Assembly (NCBI RefSeq): GCF_029203285.1
Contig: NZ_CP115669.1
Span: 4,774,001-4,838,000 of the forward strand
Direction: 5' to 3'
Source of the DNA: Pseudomonas sp. PSE14
GTDB taxonomy: Bacteria > Pseudomonadota > Gammaproteobacteria > Pseudomonadales > Pseudomonadaceae
Length of the DNA stretch: 64,000 nucleotides
The position numbers and the translations under genes are program-made. Shown piece after piece: positions 9,585 to 18,692 of the stretch (position 1 is its first letter; every line of letters starts with the position of its first letter). The notes under the pieces are model-generated. The model was not told the DNA's origin. It saw nothing but the letters and a program-made list of their open reading frames with translations, and ran no database searches.

Positions 9585-10475
9585 TCAGCGAAAGTCCGGA
9601 CTATCCAGCAGCTCGGCAACGCCTTCGCAGAGCAGTTCACGCAGGCGCGCCACCACCGCTTCGGGCTCGGCCTCGCCGCTATGCAGGCACAGCCCCAGCG
9701 GCGCCATGACCGGCAGCCCAGCGCGTTCAGGGTCGAGCCGCTCGACACTGGCCGGCAAGCCGATGGGCGTACGCAGGCCAACCCCCAACCCGGCCGCCAC
9801 CGCCGCCCAGATGCCCGACAGCCCGGCGCTGGTGAACGCCACGCGCCAGGCGATACCCGCGCGGTCCAACGCCTCCGTCGCCGCGCTGCGCAGCAGGCAC
9901 GGGGACTCCAGCATGACCAGGGGCAACGGTTCCGCGCCGGGCACCGGCAGGCTGTCGGGCGCGCCGATCCAACATTGCGGCACGGCGCCGATACGCTCCA
10001 TGTGCGCCGTGCGCTCGCCGGTTTCCCAGGCCAGCGCCAGGTCCAGCTCGCCGTTGCGCACGCCTTCGATCAGTTGCTGGTTGCGCGCCGTGCGCACCTC
10101 GATACGCACCTTCGGATGGGCACGGGCGAAGCGGGCCAGCACGGCGGGCAGCAGGGTTTCGCCGAAGTCTTCCTGCAGCCCCAGGCGCACACGGCCTTCC
10201 AGTGAACCGCCGCGCAGGGCGCCAGCGGCCTCGTCGTTCAGTTCCAGCAGTCGGCGGGCATAGGCGAGCAGCGTCTCGCCCGCCTCGGTCAGCGCCATGC
10301 CACGGCCTTCACGGCGCAGCACCGGGGTGCCGGCCTGCTCCTCCAGCTTCTTCAACTGCGCGCTGACGGCGGAGGTGGAGCGGCCCAGGCGATCCGCGGC
10401 GCGGGCGAAGCTGCCCAGCTCGATACCGGTGACGAAGGTGCGCAGCACGTCCAGATCGAAGTTGATGCGGGCCAT
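9585..10475 (-). CDS. LysR family transcriptional regulator
   Basis: A 296-residue regulator with an N-terminal winged helix (NFDLDVLRTFVTGIELGSFA; STSAVSAQLKKLEEQAG near 36-52) close to the LrhA/HexA subgroup, and a substrate-binding domain (ALAWETGERTAHMERIG). ATG at 10475 gives the family's MARINFDLD start with GGGA eight bases upstream; an ATG three codons earlier is possible. It is divergent from the tautomerase gene with a dyad between them, so it likely controls that gene. Confidence 0.87.
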   Translation of the reverse strand: MARINFDLDVLRTFVTGIELGSFARAADRLGRSTSAVSAQLKKLEEQAGTPVLRREGRGMALTEAGETLLAYARRLLELNDEAAGALRGGSLEGRVRLGLQEDFGETLLPAVLARFARAHPKVRIEVRTARNQQLIEGVRNGELDLALAWETGERTAHMERIGAVPQCWIGAPDSLPVPGAEPLPLVMLESPCLLRSAATEALDRAGIAWRVAFTSAGLSGIWAAVAAGLGVGLRTPIGLPASVERLDPERAGLPVMAPLGLCLHSGEAEPEAVVARLRELLCEGVAELLDSPDFR

Positions 10476-10500
10476 GGCAACCATCCCATTTAATCGAACT

Positions 10501-10521
10501 ATCGGTGAAATATTTCCCGAT
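10501..10521. promoter_or_regulatory. Candidate LysR-type operator
   Basis: ATCGG-N11-CCGAT is an inverted repeat with GAAATATTTC, a perfect 10-base palindrome, inside. It sits between the divergent LysR and tautomerase genes, 26 and 62 bases from their starts. Pairing is 7 of 10 across the full dyad. Confidence 0.5.
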
Positions 10522-10582
10522 TTTCCGAATCAACCTGCCGCGCTAGCCTGGAATCGTCAATCACCAACCGAGGAGCGGCACC

Positions 10583-10990
10583 ATGCCCACCGTTCGCATT
10601 TCCCTGCGCAAAGGCAAACAACCGCAGTACCTGCACGAGCTGGCCGATACCGTCTACGACGCCATGCACGAAGCCTTCAACGTGCCGGAAGGCGATCAGT
10701 TCGTGATGATCCACCAGCACGAGCCGGAGGAGTTCATCTACAACCGCGGCTATCTGGGCGGGCCGCGCAGCGACGACTTCGTGCTGATCGCCATCACCAT
10801 CGGCCGCCCCCGCGACGCGCAGACCAAACAGGCGTTCTACCGGCACCTGAACGCGCTGCTGGGCGAACGGCTGGGCATCGCCAGCGAGGACGTGATGGTG
10901 CAGATCACCAGCAGCGAGGCGGACGACTGGTCGTTCGGTGGCGGCCGCATGGGCGTGATGACCCGCCCCGACGCGGTCAGTGCCAGCTGA
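10583..10990 (+). CDS. Tautomerase family protein (MIF / 4-oxalocrotonate tautomerase fold)
   Basis: A 135-residue protein that starts MPTVRISL. In this superfamily the initiator Met is removed so that Pro acts as the catalytic base. EFIYNRGYLGGPRSDDFVLI resembles the two-domain malonate semialdehyde-decarboxylase-like tautomerases. AGGAG lies nine bases before the ATG. The substrate is unknown. Its last 14 bases overlap the convergent nitroreductase gene. Confidence 0.85.
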   Translation: MPTVRISLRKGKQPQYLHELADTVYDAMHEAFNVPEGDQFVMIHQHEPEEFIYNRGYLGGPRSDDFVLIAITIGRPRDAQTKQAFYRHLNALLGERLGIASEDVMVQITSSEADDWSFGGGRMGVMTRPDAVSAS

Positions 10991-11717
10991 CGCGCTGCTC
11001 CAGCGGGAAGCGCAGGCGCGCGTTGTAGACGCCATTGTCGGCGGCGCGCCCCACCGCCAGCAGCATGATCGGCACGGCGCGGCGGGGAATATCCAGCACC
11101 TTGCGCAGCCGTACTTCGTCGAAGCCCTCCATCGGGCAACTGGCGAGGCCGTGGCTCTGCAGGGCGAGCATCAGGTTCTGCGCCGCCAGCGCGGTGGACT
11201 TCACCGCCCACAGGCGCATCTCCGCGTGGCTGTTGGGCTGGCGCATCAGCGCACGGCGCAGGCCGACGAACGCATAGAGGGTGCGCTTGAACAGCCCGCG
11301 CAGGCCGAATGCCCCCTGGTTGTACTGGAAGGGCGCGGTGCGCTGGTAGAAGTCCCGCACCTTCTCCGGCACCTGCGGCTCCGGCCACTGGTCGAGGATC
11401 GCCGCGCAGGACTCGCGCCAGGTATCCGGGCGCGCCAGCACGGCGATCAGCACTGGCGCCGTGCGCGCCGCGTTCTGCCCCAGGCACACCGGCACCAGCT
11501 TGCGGCGCAGCTCGGCATCGCGGATCACCTGGAAACTCCATGGCTGCAGGTTGCAGGCGTTGGGCGCGAGCACCGCCTGCTCCAGGCAATCGCGCAGCAC
11601 GGCGTCCGGCACCGGCTCATCGAGGAAGCGCCGCACCGCGCGGCGCTGTTCGATCAGCGCGCGCAACGCATCGGGGGTTGCGGGCAGGCAGGATGATTCG
11701 GCGGCGAAACGGCTCAT
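10977..11717 (-). CDS. Nitroreductase family protein
   Basis: A 246-residue FMN-dependent oxidoreductase. IEQRRAVRRFLDEPVP near residue 23 is the FMN-binding opening, APNACNLQPWSFQVI near 51 is the conserved flavin contact, and GLASCPMEGFDEVRLRKVLDIP near 186 is the third motif. Family members reduce nitroaromatics or quinones with NAD(P)H. GAGGA precedes the ATG. It overlaps the tautomerase gene 3'-to-3'. It stands with an ene-reductase and a peroxidase within 5 kb, a detoxification neighbourhood by inference. Confidence 0.87.
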   Translation of the reverse strand: MSRFAAESSCLPATPDALRALIEQRRAVRRFLDEPVPDAVLRDCLEQAVLAPNACNLQPWSFQVIRDAELRRKLVPVCLGQNAARTAPVLIAVLARPDTWRESCAAILDQWPEPQVPEKVRDFYQRTAPFQYNQGAFGLRGLFKRTLYAFVGLRRALMRQPNSHAEMRLWAVKSTALAAQNLMLALQSHGLASCPMEGFDEVRLRKVLDIPRRAVPIMLLAVGRAADNGVYNARLRFPLEQRVSWH

Positions 11718-11791
11718 GACGGATTCCTCAGGCAGGTCGCCCGATTAAGCCGCCACGCTCGGCGCGGAACAAGTCGAGTGGGAGAAATGCC

Positions 11792-11822
11792 GGCGGGATT
11801 GGCGCAAGCGCCCTCTCCCGCC
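11792..11822 (-). terminator. Possible terminator after glutathione peroxidase
   Basis: GGCGGGA...TCCCGCC with an inner GGCGC-AA-GCGCC forms a long stem just past the gene end, but only a weak T-rich tract (ATTTCT) follows on the minus strand. Confidence 0.5.
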
Positions 11823-11829
11823 GGAAGGA

Positions 11830-12315
11830 TCAGGCGCCCAGCGCCTTCTCGATGGCATGCACCAGCGCGGGATCGTCCGGCGCGGTGCGCGGACTGAATC
11901 GCGCCAGCACGCGGCCGTCCGGGGCGAGCAGGAACTTCTCGAAGCTCCAGGTGATGTCGCCGGGGAACTCGGCGCCCTCGCCCGCCAGCAGTCGGTACAG
12001 CGGGTGGCGTTCCGAACCGTTGACGTCCAGCTTGGAGGACATCGGGAAACTGACCCCGTAGTTCAACGAACAGAACGACTGGATCTCGGCTTCACTGCCA
12101 GGCTCCTGCCCGGCGAACTGGTTGCACGGCAGGCCGAGCACCACGAAACCCTGATCCTTGTATTGCTGGTAGAGATTCTCCAGACCGGCGTACTGCGGAG
12201 TCAGGCCGCACTTCGAGGCGACGTTGACCACCAGCACGACCTTGCCCTTGAGCGGGGCCAGCGGCAGATCCTGGCCGTCGAGCCCTTGCAGCGTCAGACC
12301 GTGAAAAGCGCTCAT
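11830..12315 (-). CDS. Glutathione peroxidase family thiol peroxidase
   Basis: A 161-residue thioredoxin-fold enzyme. The peroxidatic Cys is in VASKCGLTPQY (about residue 36), followed by GLPCNQFAGQEPG and WSFEKFLL, which supply the Gln and Trp of the catalytic site. The Cys in QSFCSLNYG (about 82) is the usual resolving Cys of bacterial forms, which use thioredoxin rather than glutathione; a trxB gene lies in the same window. AAGGAG lies six bases before the ATG. It corresponds to PA0838. Confidence 0.92.
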   Translation of the reverse strand: MSAFHGLTLQGLDGQDLPLAPLKGKVVLVVNVASKCGLTPQYAGLENLYQQYKDQGFVVLGLPCNQFAGQEPGSEAEIQSFCSLNYGVSFPMSSKLDVNGSERHPLYRLLAGEGAEFPGDITWSFEKFLLAPDGRVLARFSPRTAPDDPALVHAIEKALGA

Positions 12316-12445
12316 TGCTTACTCCTTGAAGAGGTAGGCACAGCGTGCCCGCGCAGGGGCGGACAGCGGGTCCGTCGCTCTGCGCCATCCCAATCGATAC
12401 GGGAAAAAATGCCCTGGCCTTGTTGCACTAGAAAGGCTGCATGAG

Positions 12446-12469
12446 AAAGGCGCCCGAAGGCGCCTTTCC
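12446..12469 (-). terminator. Terminator after slyD
   Basis: GAAAGGCGCC-TTCG-GGCGCCTTTC, a perfect stem with a stable tetraloop, 61 bases past the slyD stop. Confidence 0.75.
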
Positions 12470-12529
12470 CAGATGAGCTTAGCAGCTCAATGATGGCTTC
12501 ACCCGGTCACATCCGACCGGTGAAAACGA

Positions 12530-13015
12530 TCAGTGGTGGTGACCACCTTCGCCGTGGATGTGGCCGTGGGCGACTTCTTCGGCGGAAGCGTCACGCACGT
12601 TGACCACCTTCACCTTGAAGTTCAGGCGCTGGCCGGCCAGGGGGTGGTTGCCGTCGACGGTCACGTCGTCGCCGTCGATGTCGCGGATGGTGACGATCTG
12701 CATGCCGCCGTCCGGAGCGGAAGCGTGGAACTGCATGCCAACTTCCAGCTCGTCCACGCCTTCGAACATTTCACGGGTCAGGGTGGCGACCAGTTCGGCG
12801 CTGTACTCGCCATAGGCGTCGGCCGGCTCGATGGTGACGTCCAGCTCGTCGCCAACCTGCTTGCCTTCCAGGGCCTTTTCCAGGCCGGCGATGATGTTGT
12901 GGGCACCGTGCAGGTAGACCAGCGGAGCGCCGCCGGCGGAGCTGTCGATGACCTCACCTGCGTCGTTGGTCAGGGTATAGTCGATGGAAACCGCCTTGTT
13001 GGCCGCGATCTGCAT
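12530..13015 (-). CDS. slyD: FKBP-type peptidyl-prolyl isomerase SlyD
   Basis: A 161-residue cytoplasmic proline isomerase and chaperone. It has the FKBP half (SIDYTLTNDAGEVIDSS), the inserted flap with AYGEYSAELVATL, and a His-rich metal-binding tail HGHIHGEGGHHH, shorter than that of E. coli SlyD. The ATG at 13015 with AAAGG ten bases upstream is the family start; an extension to 13105 is not supported. It corresponds to PA0837. It is divergent from a DUF3565 frame whose only ATG overlaps this start. Confidence 0.93.
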   Translation of the reverse strand: MQIAANKAVSIDYTLTNDAGEVIDSSAGGAPLVYLHGAHNIIAGLEKALEGKQVGDELDVTIEPADAYGEYSAELVATLTREMFEGVDELEVGMQFHASAPDGGMQIVTIRDIDGDDVTVDGNHPLAGQRLNFKVKVVNVRDASAEEVAHGHIHGEGGHHH

Positions 13016-13316
13016 GGTACGAAACCTTTCTGATATAGAAGTTGAGCGCGCAAGTTTACGCTGCGACGCCCCCGAATGCGACCCGAAGACGGACGGACGG
13101 GACAACGCGGACGCCCCGCGCCTGCTTGACTTTCATCAGGATGAAGACGGGTACTGGGTGGCAGTCTTGTCCTGCGGCCATACCCAGCACCTGCGGCACC
13201 AGCCACCCTGGCAATCCCGGCCCTGGGTGCTGGACCCGCAGCAACGTCAAGCGCAGATCGGCCGGCTCTTCCCCTGCGGCTGGTGCGCCAAGGAACAGAA
13301 CAGCGACAAGGAGTAG
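13014..13316 (+). CDS. DUF3565 domain protein (start uncertain)
   Basis: A frame of up to 100 residues. The C-terminal two thirds ([20 protein letters not shown], then WVLDPQQRQ and FPCGWC) match DUF3565, a small Cys/His-rich family sometimes labelled pressure-regulated. CGH and CGWC could bind a metal. The only ATG in frame (13014) overlaps the divergent slyD start and has no ribosome site, so translation may begin later at a non-ATG codon such as the CTG near 13125. The stop overlaps the ribosome site of ackA (AAGGAG), suggesting translational coupling. Confidence 0.62.
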   Translation: MVRNLSDIEVERASLRCDAPECDPKTDGRDNADAPRLLDFHQDEDGYWVAVLSCGHTQHLRHQPPWQSRPWVLDPQQRQAQIGRLFPCGWCAKEQNSDKE

Positions 13317-13318
13317 GC

Positions 13319-14509
13319 ATGCCGGCACGCAACATCCTGGTGATCAACTGCGGTAGTTCTTCGATCAAATTCGCCCTGGTTCGAGAGGGGCGCGACGACT
13401 TCATCCTCCACGGCCTGGCCGAACGCCTCGGCTCCACCGGCGCCAGCCTGCGCTGGCAGGGCGAGGGCGACGCGCAGCCACAGACCCTGGAACTGCCCGG
13501 CGGCGACCACCAGGCCGCCCTCGCCCGCCTGCTGCCGCTGGTGAATGAAGCCGCCCAGGGCGAACTGCATGCCATCGGCCACCGCGTGGTGCACGGCGGC
13601 GAACGCTTCACCCAGGCCTCGCGGCTGAATGACGAAGTCCTGAGCGCGATCCGCGAAACCTCACCGCTCGCGCCGCTGCACAACCCGGCCAACCTGCTGG
13701 GCATCGACGCCGCCCTGGCGCTCTACCCGAACCTGCCGCACATCGCGGTGTTCGACACCGCCTTTCACCAGAGCCTGCCCGAGCGCGCCTACCGCTACGC
13801 CATCCCCGAGCCGCTGTACCGCGAGCAGCACGTGCGCCGCTACGGCTTCCACGGCACCAGCCACCGCTACGTCAGCCACATGGCCGCCGAGATGAGCGGG
13901 CTGGCGGTGGGCGACAGCAACTGGCTGTCGGCGCACCTGGGCAACGGCAGCTCGACCTGCGCCATCGCCAACGGCCAGAGCCGCGACACCAGCATGGGCC
14001 TGACTCCGCTGGAAGGCCTGATGATGGGCACCCGCTCGGGTGACGTCGATCCGAACCTGCACAGCCACCTGGCGCGCACCCTGGGCTGGAGCCTGGAGAA
14101 GATCGACCACATGCTCAACCACGACAGCGGCCTGCTCGGTCTGTCGGGGCTGTCCAACGACATGCGCACCCTGGAGCACGCACGCGAACAGGGCCACGCC
14201 GGCGCGGCGCTGGCCATCGAAGTATTCTGTTACCGATTGGCCAAGTCCCTCGCCTCGCTGACCTGTGCGCTGCCGCGCCTGGACGGCATCATCTTCACCG
14301 GCGGCATTGGCGAGAACTCGGCCCTGGTGCGCAACCTCACGGTGAAGCACCTGCACGTACTCAATCTCGAACTCGACGGCGAAGCCAACGCCCGCTGCGT
14401 ACGCGGCGTCGGCGGACCGATCCACCTGCCCGGCCATCCCCGGGTGCTGGTGATTCCCACCAACGAGGAACGGCAGATCGCACTCGACACCCTGGCCGTC
14501 CTCGACTGA
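13319..14509 (+). CDS. ackA: Acetate kinase
   Basis: A 396-residue enzyme that interconverts acetyl phosphate + ADP and acetate + ATP. Visible signatures are [13 protein letters not shown] at the N terminus, [12 protein letters not shown] near 80, [13 protein letters not shown] near 175, [10 protein letters not shown] near 207 and [13 protein letters not shown] near 325. AAGGAG eight bases before the ATG fixes the start. It is followed after 60 bases by pta, giving the acetyl-CoA/acetate pathway; a DUF3565 gene overlaps its leader. It corresponds to PA0836. Confidence 0.96.
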   Translation: MPARNILVINCGSSSIKFALVREGRDDFILHGLAERLGSTGASLRWQGEGDAQPQTLELPGGDHQAALARLLPLVNEAAQGELHAIGHRVVHGGERFTQASRLNDEVLSAIRETSPLAPLHNPANLLGIDAALALYPNLPHIAVFDTAFHQSLPERAYRYAIPEPLYREQHVRRYGFHGTSHRYVSHMAAEMSGLAVGDSNWLSAHLGNGSSTCAIANGQSRDTSMGLTPLEGLMMGTRSGDVDPNLHSHLARTLGWSLEKIDHMLNHDSGLLGLSGLSNDMRTLEHAREQGHAGAALAIEVFCYRLAKSLASLTCALPRLDGIIFTGGIGENSALVRNLTVKHLHVLNLELDGEANARCVRGVGGPIHLPGHPRVLVIPTNEERQIALDTLAVLD

Positions 14510-14569
14510 AGATTCCAGGGCCTGCCCCACAAGGGCTGCGCCCTTTCCCGCACGGCTTAAGGAGCCCGG

Positions 14570-16696
14570 ATGCACACCTTCTTCCTCGCGCCGACCGGTT
14601 TCGGTGTCGGCCTGACGTCCACCAGCCTGGGCCTGATCCGCGCCCTGCAACGCGCCGGCCTTAAAGTCGGTTTCTTCAAACCCATCGCCCAACCCCACGC
14701 TGGCGACGACGGCCCGGAACGATCCAGCGAGCTGGTCGCCCGCACCCACGGCCTCAATGCCCCTACCCCGCTGTCGCTGGCCAAGGTCGAGCGCATGCTC
14801 GGCGATGGCATGCTCGACGAGCTGCTGGAAGACATCGTCGGGATGTTCAACCGGGCGGCGGAAGACAAGGACGTCATGATCGTCGAGGGCATGGTGCCGA
14901 CCAAGCACGCCAGCTACGCCGCGCGCATCAACGGGCACCTGGCGCGCAGCGTGGACGCCGAGGTGATCCTGGTGTCGGCGCCGGACAACGAGACGGTGAA
15001 GGAACTGTCCGACCGCATCGAAATCCTCGCCCAGCTGTTCGGCGGCCCGCGCGATCCGAACCTGGCCGGGCTGATCGTGAACAAGGTGCGCGGCGGCGAA
15101 AGCGACGACGCACCGCGCGACGCGGAGGCCGCCGCCCGCCTGTTCGGCGAACGCCTGAAGGAACACTCGTCGCTGCTGCGCGACGGCGACGTGCGCCTGC
15201 TCGGCTGCATTCCTTGGCAGGACGAGATGAACGCCCCACGAACCCGCGACGTGGCCGACCTGCTGGATGCCAGCGTGCTCAACGCCGGCGACTACGAACA
15301 ACGCCGCGTGCAGAAGATCATCCTCTGCGCCCCCTCGGCGCCGAACACCGTGCACCTGCTCAAGCCCGGTGTGCTGGTGGTGGTGCCGGGCGACCGCGAC
15401 GACATCATCCTCGCCTCCTGCCTGGCCGCCATGAACGGCGTGCCGCTGGCCGGCCTGCTGCTGTGCTCGGGGCTGACGCCTGACGCACGGATCATGGAGC
15501 TGTGCCGCAGCGCACTGCAGAGCGGCCTGCCGGTACTGACGGTGAAGACCGGCTCCTTCGACACCGCCGGCGACCTTACCCGGATGAACAAGGAAATCCC
15601 GGTGGATGACCGCGAGCGCGCCGAGCGCGTCACCGAGTTCGTCGCCGGACACATCGACTTCGAATGGCTGAAGGACCGCTGCGGCGCGCCCCACGAACTG
15701 CGCCTGTCGCCGCCGGTGTTCCGCTACCAGCTGACCCAGCGAGCCAACCGCGCGGGCAAGCGCATCGTCCTGCCCGAAGGCAGCGAGCCGCGCACCGTGC
15801 AGGCCGCCTCGATCTGCCATGCGCGCGGCATCGCCCGCTGCGTGCTGCTGGCCAAGCCCGACGACGTGCAGGCGGTGGCGCAGATGCTCGGCATCGTGCT
15901 GCCCGAGGACCTGGAAATCATCGACCCGGACCTGGTGCGCAGCCGCTACGTCGAGCCCATGGTCGAACTGCGCAAGGGCAAGAGCCTGAACGCGCCGATG
16001 GCCGAGCAGCAGTTGGAAGACAACACGGTGCTGGGCACCATGATGCTCGCCCTGGACGAAGTGGACGGTCTGGTCTCCGGTGCCATCCACACCACCGCCA
16101 ACACTATTCGCCCGGCGCTGCAGCTGATCAAGACCGCGCCCGGCTACAACCTGGTGTCCTCGGTGTTCTTCATGCTGCTGCCCGACCAGGTGGTGGTCTA
16201 TGGCGACTGCGCGGTGAATCCCGATCCTTCGGCCAGTGACCTGGCGGAGATCGCCCTGCAAAGTGCCGACTCCGCGCAGGCCTTCGGCATCACCCCGCGG
16301 GTGGCGATGATCAGCTACTCCACCGGCGACTCCGGAAGTGGCGCAGATGTCGAGAAAGTGCGCGAAGCCACGCGCATCGCGCAGGAAAAACGCCCCGATC
16401 TGTTGATTGATGGCCCCTTGCAGTATGATGCCGCCGCCATCGCCAGCGTCGGCCGCCAGAAGGCACCCGACAGCCCGGTGGCAGGACGCGCCAACGTGTT
16501 CGTGTTCCCCGACCTGAACACCGGGAACACCACCTACAAGGCCGTCCAGCGCAGCGCCGACTGCGTCAGCATCGGGCCGATGCTGCAGGGGCTGCGCAAA
16601 CCGGTGAACGACCTGTCGCGCGGCGCGCTGGTGGACGACATCGTCTACACCATCGCGCTCACCGCGATCCAGGCCGACAGCGGCAAGGACGGCTGA
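14570..16696 (+). CDS. pta: Phosphate acetyltransferase (long form)
   Basis: A 708-residue enzyme converting acetyl-CoA + phosphate to acetyl phosphate. It has a P-loop-like N-terminal domain (HTFFLAPTGFGVGLTSTSLG), a central DRTGG-type domain, and the catalytic domain from about 385 (QLTQRANRAGKRIVLPEGSE; YSTGDSGSGADVEKVREAT near 583). The three-domain length is typical of gammaproteobacterial Pta. AAGGAG lies six bases upstream. It follows ackA on the same strand. It corresponds to PA0835. Confidence 0.96.
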   Translation: MHTFFLAPTGFGVGLTSTSLGLIRALQRAGLKVGFFKPIAQPHAGDDGPERSSELVARTHGLNAPTPLSLAKVERMLGDGMLDELLEDIVGMFNRAAEDKDVMIVEGMVPTKHASYAARINGHLARSVDAEVILVSAPDNETVKELSDRIEILAQLFGGPRDPNLAGLIVNKVRGGESDDAPRDAEAAARLFGERLKEHSSLLRDGDVRLLGCIPWQDEMNAPRTRDVADLLDASVLNAGDYEQRRVQKIILCAPSAPNTVHLLKPGVLVVVPGDRDDIILASCLAAMNGVPLAGLLLCSGLTPDARIMELCRSALQSGLPVLTVKTGSFDTAGDLTRMNKEIPVDDRERAERVTEFVAGHIDFEWLKDRCGAPHELRLSPPVFRYQLTQRANRAGKRIVLPEGSEPRTVQAASICHARGIARCVLLAKPDDVQAVAQMLGIVLPEDLEIIDPDLVRSRYVEPMVELRKGKSLNAPMAEQQLEDNTVLGTMMLALDEVDGLVSGAIHTTANTIRPALQLIKTAPGYNLVSSVFFMLLPDQVVVYGDCAVNPDPSASDLAEIALQSADSAQAFGITPRVAMISYSTGDSGSGADVEKVREATRIAQEKRPDLLIDGPLQYDAAAIASVGRQKAPDSPVAGRANVFVFPDLNTGNTTYKAVQRSADCVSIGPMLQGLRKPVNDLSRGALVDDIVYTIALTAIQADSGKDG

Positions 16697-16775
16697 CAAC
16701 CCGGCACGAGGATGTGCCCGAGAACGCTTCACGCGCCCGGTGGACCGGGCGCCCACGTACAAGGACCATTCCTCG

Positions 16776-17690
16776 ATGTTGAGTTTCCTTCCTGCCAACC
16801 TGCGCGGCATCCTCGCCAGCCTCATCCTGTTCGTCAGCACGTTGTGCTGGGCAACCCTGCTGTTCAGCATGACCCTGGTGAAGATCCTGTTGCCATTCGC
16901 GGCTGCACAAAGCGTCTGCAGCAAGATCATGAGCCTGATCGCCGAAGGCTGGATCGGCTGCAACAAGGGCTGGATGAACCTGGTCCGCGACACCCGCTGG
17001 GACGTCAAGGGCCTGGAAGGCCTGGAGTACGAGCACTCCTACCTGGTCACCAGCAACCACCAGAGCTGGGTCGACATCCTCGTCCTGCAGTACCAGCTCA
17101 ACCGCCGCGTGCCGCTGCTGCGCTTCTTCCTCAAGCAGGAACTGATCTGGGTTCCGATCATCGGCCTGTGCTGGTGGGCGCTCGATTTCCCCTTCATGAA
17201 GCGCTACACCAAGGCGTATCTCGCCAAGCACCCGGAGAAGAAAGGCAAGGACCTGGAGACCACCCGCAAGGCGTGCGCCAAGTTCAGCCGGATTCCGGTG
17301 TCGATCTTCAACTTCCTCGAAGGCACCCGCTTCACCCCGGCCAAGCACGACGAACAGCAGTCGCCCTTCCGCTACCTGCTCAAGCCCAAGGCCGGCGGTA
17401 TCGCCTTCGTCCTCGACGCCATGGGCGAACAACTGCGCACCCTGGTGAACGTCACCATCCACTACCCCGACGGGCGCCCGACCTTCTGGTGCCTGCTGTC
17501 GGGCAAGCTGCGCGAAGTGGTGGTGCGTTTCGAGGAGCTGGAGATTCCGCGCCAGTTCGTCGGCAAGAGCTACGACCAGGACGAGGGCTACCGCGCCGAA
17601 TTCCAGCTGTGGGTGAACCAGCTCTGGGAGCGAAAGGACCAGATACTGGCGCAGCTGCACCGCGAGTTTCCGGCCGCTGCCAAAGCGTGA
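16776..17690 (+). CDS. Membrane acyltransferase (PlsC family)
   Basis: A 304-residue protein with one N-terminal membrane helix (about 10-40). It has the lysophospholipid acyltransferase motifs NHQSWVD (HX4D, near 96) and FLEGTRFTP (near 178). Such enzymes place an acyl chain on lysophosphatidic acid or another lipid at the inner membrane. The ATG at 16776 with AAGGA upstream is preferred over one 12 codons earlier. It lies 79 bases after pta and may be in that operon. It corresponds to PA0834. The exact substrate is unknown. Confidence 0.88.
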   Translation: MLSFLPANLRGILASLILFVSTLCWATLLFSMTLVKILLPFAAAQSVCSKIMSLIAEGWIGCNKGWMNLVRDTRWDVKGLEGLEYEHSYLVTSNHQSWVDILVLQYQLNRRVPLLRFFLKQELIWVPIIGLCWWALDFPFMKRYTKAYLAKHPEKKGKDLETTRKACAKFSRIPVSIFNFLEGTRFTPAKHDEQQSPFRYLLKPKAGGIAFVLDAMGEQLRTLVNVTIHYPDGRPTFWCLLSGKLREVVVRFEELEIPRQFVGKSYDQDEGYRAEFQLWVNQLWERKDQILAQLHREFPAAAKA

Positions 17691-17697
17691 GTTTTTT

Positions 17698-17766
17698 GTA
17701 GGAGCGAGCTTGCTCGCGAACAGCCCCCGCTGCGGGGCTGGGGTTCGCGAGCAAGCTCGCTCCTAC
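17698..17766. repeat. REP pair, type 1
   Basis: GTAGGAGCGAGCTTGCTCGC and its inverse enclose GCCCCCGCTGCGGGGCTGGG, which adds another small stem. It follows the acyltransferase stop by 7 bases. Confidence 0.9.
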
Positions 17767-17841
17767 AGGTTCGGCCACGTGCCACGTGCAACCCAGGAAC
17801 GTAGCGCGTACAACCGTGACACGAATTCCCCAAAAAAAAGA

Positions 17842-17885
17842 CGCCCATGAAAAAGCCCGCCAATCGGCGGGCTTTTTCATGGGCG
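17842..17885. terminator. Long bidirectional terminator
   Basis: A near-perfect palindrome CGCCCATGAAAAAGCCCGCC-AATC-GGCGGGCTTTTTCATGGGCG with A- and T-tracts on both strands. It terminates the OmpA-like gene on the minus strand and could also stop acyltransferase transcripts. Confidence 0.92.
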
Positions 17886-17889
17886 GCGC

Positions 17890-18600
17890 TTACTGCTGGT
17901 ACTGCTGAGTCTGCGCGCCCGGCAGGGCCTTCAGGTTCACTTCGACGCGGCGGTTCTGCGCGCGGCCGTTGGCGTCGGCGTTGGACGCGATCGGCTGGTC
18001 CGGGCCCATGCCACGGGTGCTTACGCGGGTGGAGTCTACGCCTTGGGAGGTCAGGTATGCCGCCACGGACTGCGCACGACGCTGGGACAGGTCCATGTTG
18101 TGCTGGCGGCTGCCGGTGCTGTCGGTGTAACCGACGATCTCGATGCTGTTCTGGTTGAACTCCTTGAAGGAGTTGGCCAGGTTGTTCAGCGGGGTGTAGA
18201 AGGACGGAGCAATGTTCGCCGAGTCGGTGGCGAAGGTGATGTTGCCCGGCATGATCAGCTTGATGTCATCGCCTTGGCGCTCGACCTGTACGCCGGTGCC
18301 TTGCATCTGCTGGCGCAGCTTGGCTTCCTGCTTGTCGGCGTAGTAGCCGTAACCGGCGGCGGCGGCACCGATGGCGGCAGCGCCGATCATCGCGCCCTTG
18401 CCACGGTTGTCGTGGTTGATCGCGGCACCGGCGACAGCGCCGGCCAGCGCGCCCAGGGCACCGTACTTGGCGGTCTTACTCATGCCACCCTCGGCCGGGG
18501 CCTGGGTGTTGGGATCATAAGGGTTCTGGGAAGCGCAACCGGCCATGAGAGCGAGGACGGTGGCAGCCGCGACCATGGACAGACTACGTGCAGTGAACAT
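17890..18600 (-). CDS. OmpA-family lipoprotein (YiaD-like)
   Basis: A 236-residue envelope protein. The signal peptide ends in the lipobox LMAGC (Cys about 21). A Gly/Ala-rich zipper follows (about 48-85, GALGALAGAVAGAAI), then an OmpA_C peptidoglycan-binding domain with VGYTDSTGSRQHNMDLSQRR near 160 and NRRVEV at the end. It would anchor the outer membrane to the wall. GGAG lies nine bases before the ATG at 18600. It is monocistronic, with a strong terminator. It corresponds to PA0833. Confidence 0.92.
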   Translation of the reverse strand: MFTARSLSMVAAATVLALMAGCASQNPYDPNTQAPAEGGMSKTAKYGALGALAGAVAGAAINHDNRGKGAMIGAAAIGAAAAGYGYYADKQEAKLRQQMQGTGVQVERQGDDIKLIMPGNITFATDSANIAPSFYTPLNNLANSFKEFNQNSIEIVGYTDSTGSRQHNMDLSQRRAQSVAAYLTSQGVDSTRVSTRGMGPDQPIASNADANGRAQNRRVEVNLKALPGAQTQQYQQ

Positions 18601-18692
18601 GAAGGAAGACTCCTGGATAACGAAATCGCCCGATTGGGCGCTGGTTAGATCATACAACAGCAAAAAGATTCAATTTTCCTTAACGCGCGCCA

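Noticed and set aside
13661-17008. 1115-codon open frame antisense to ackA-pta
   Set aside because: Frame is an artefact of high third-position GC; the sequence is low-complexity (His, Gln, Ala, Gly rich), has no domain, and lies opposite two certain genes.
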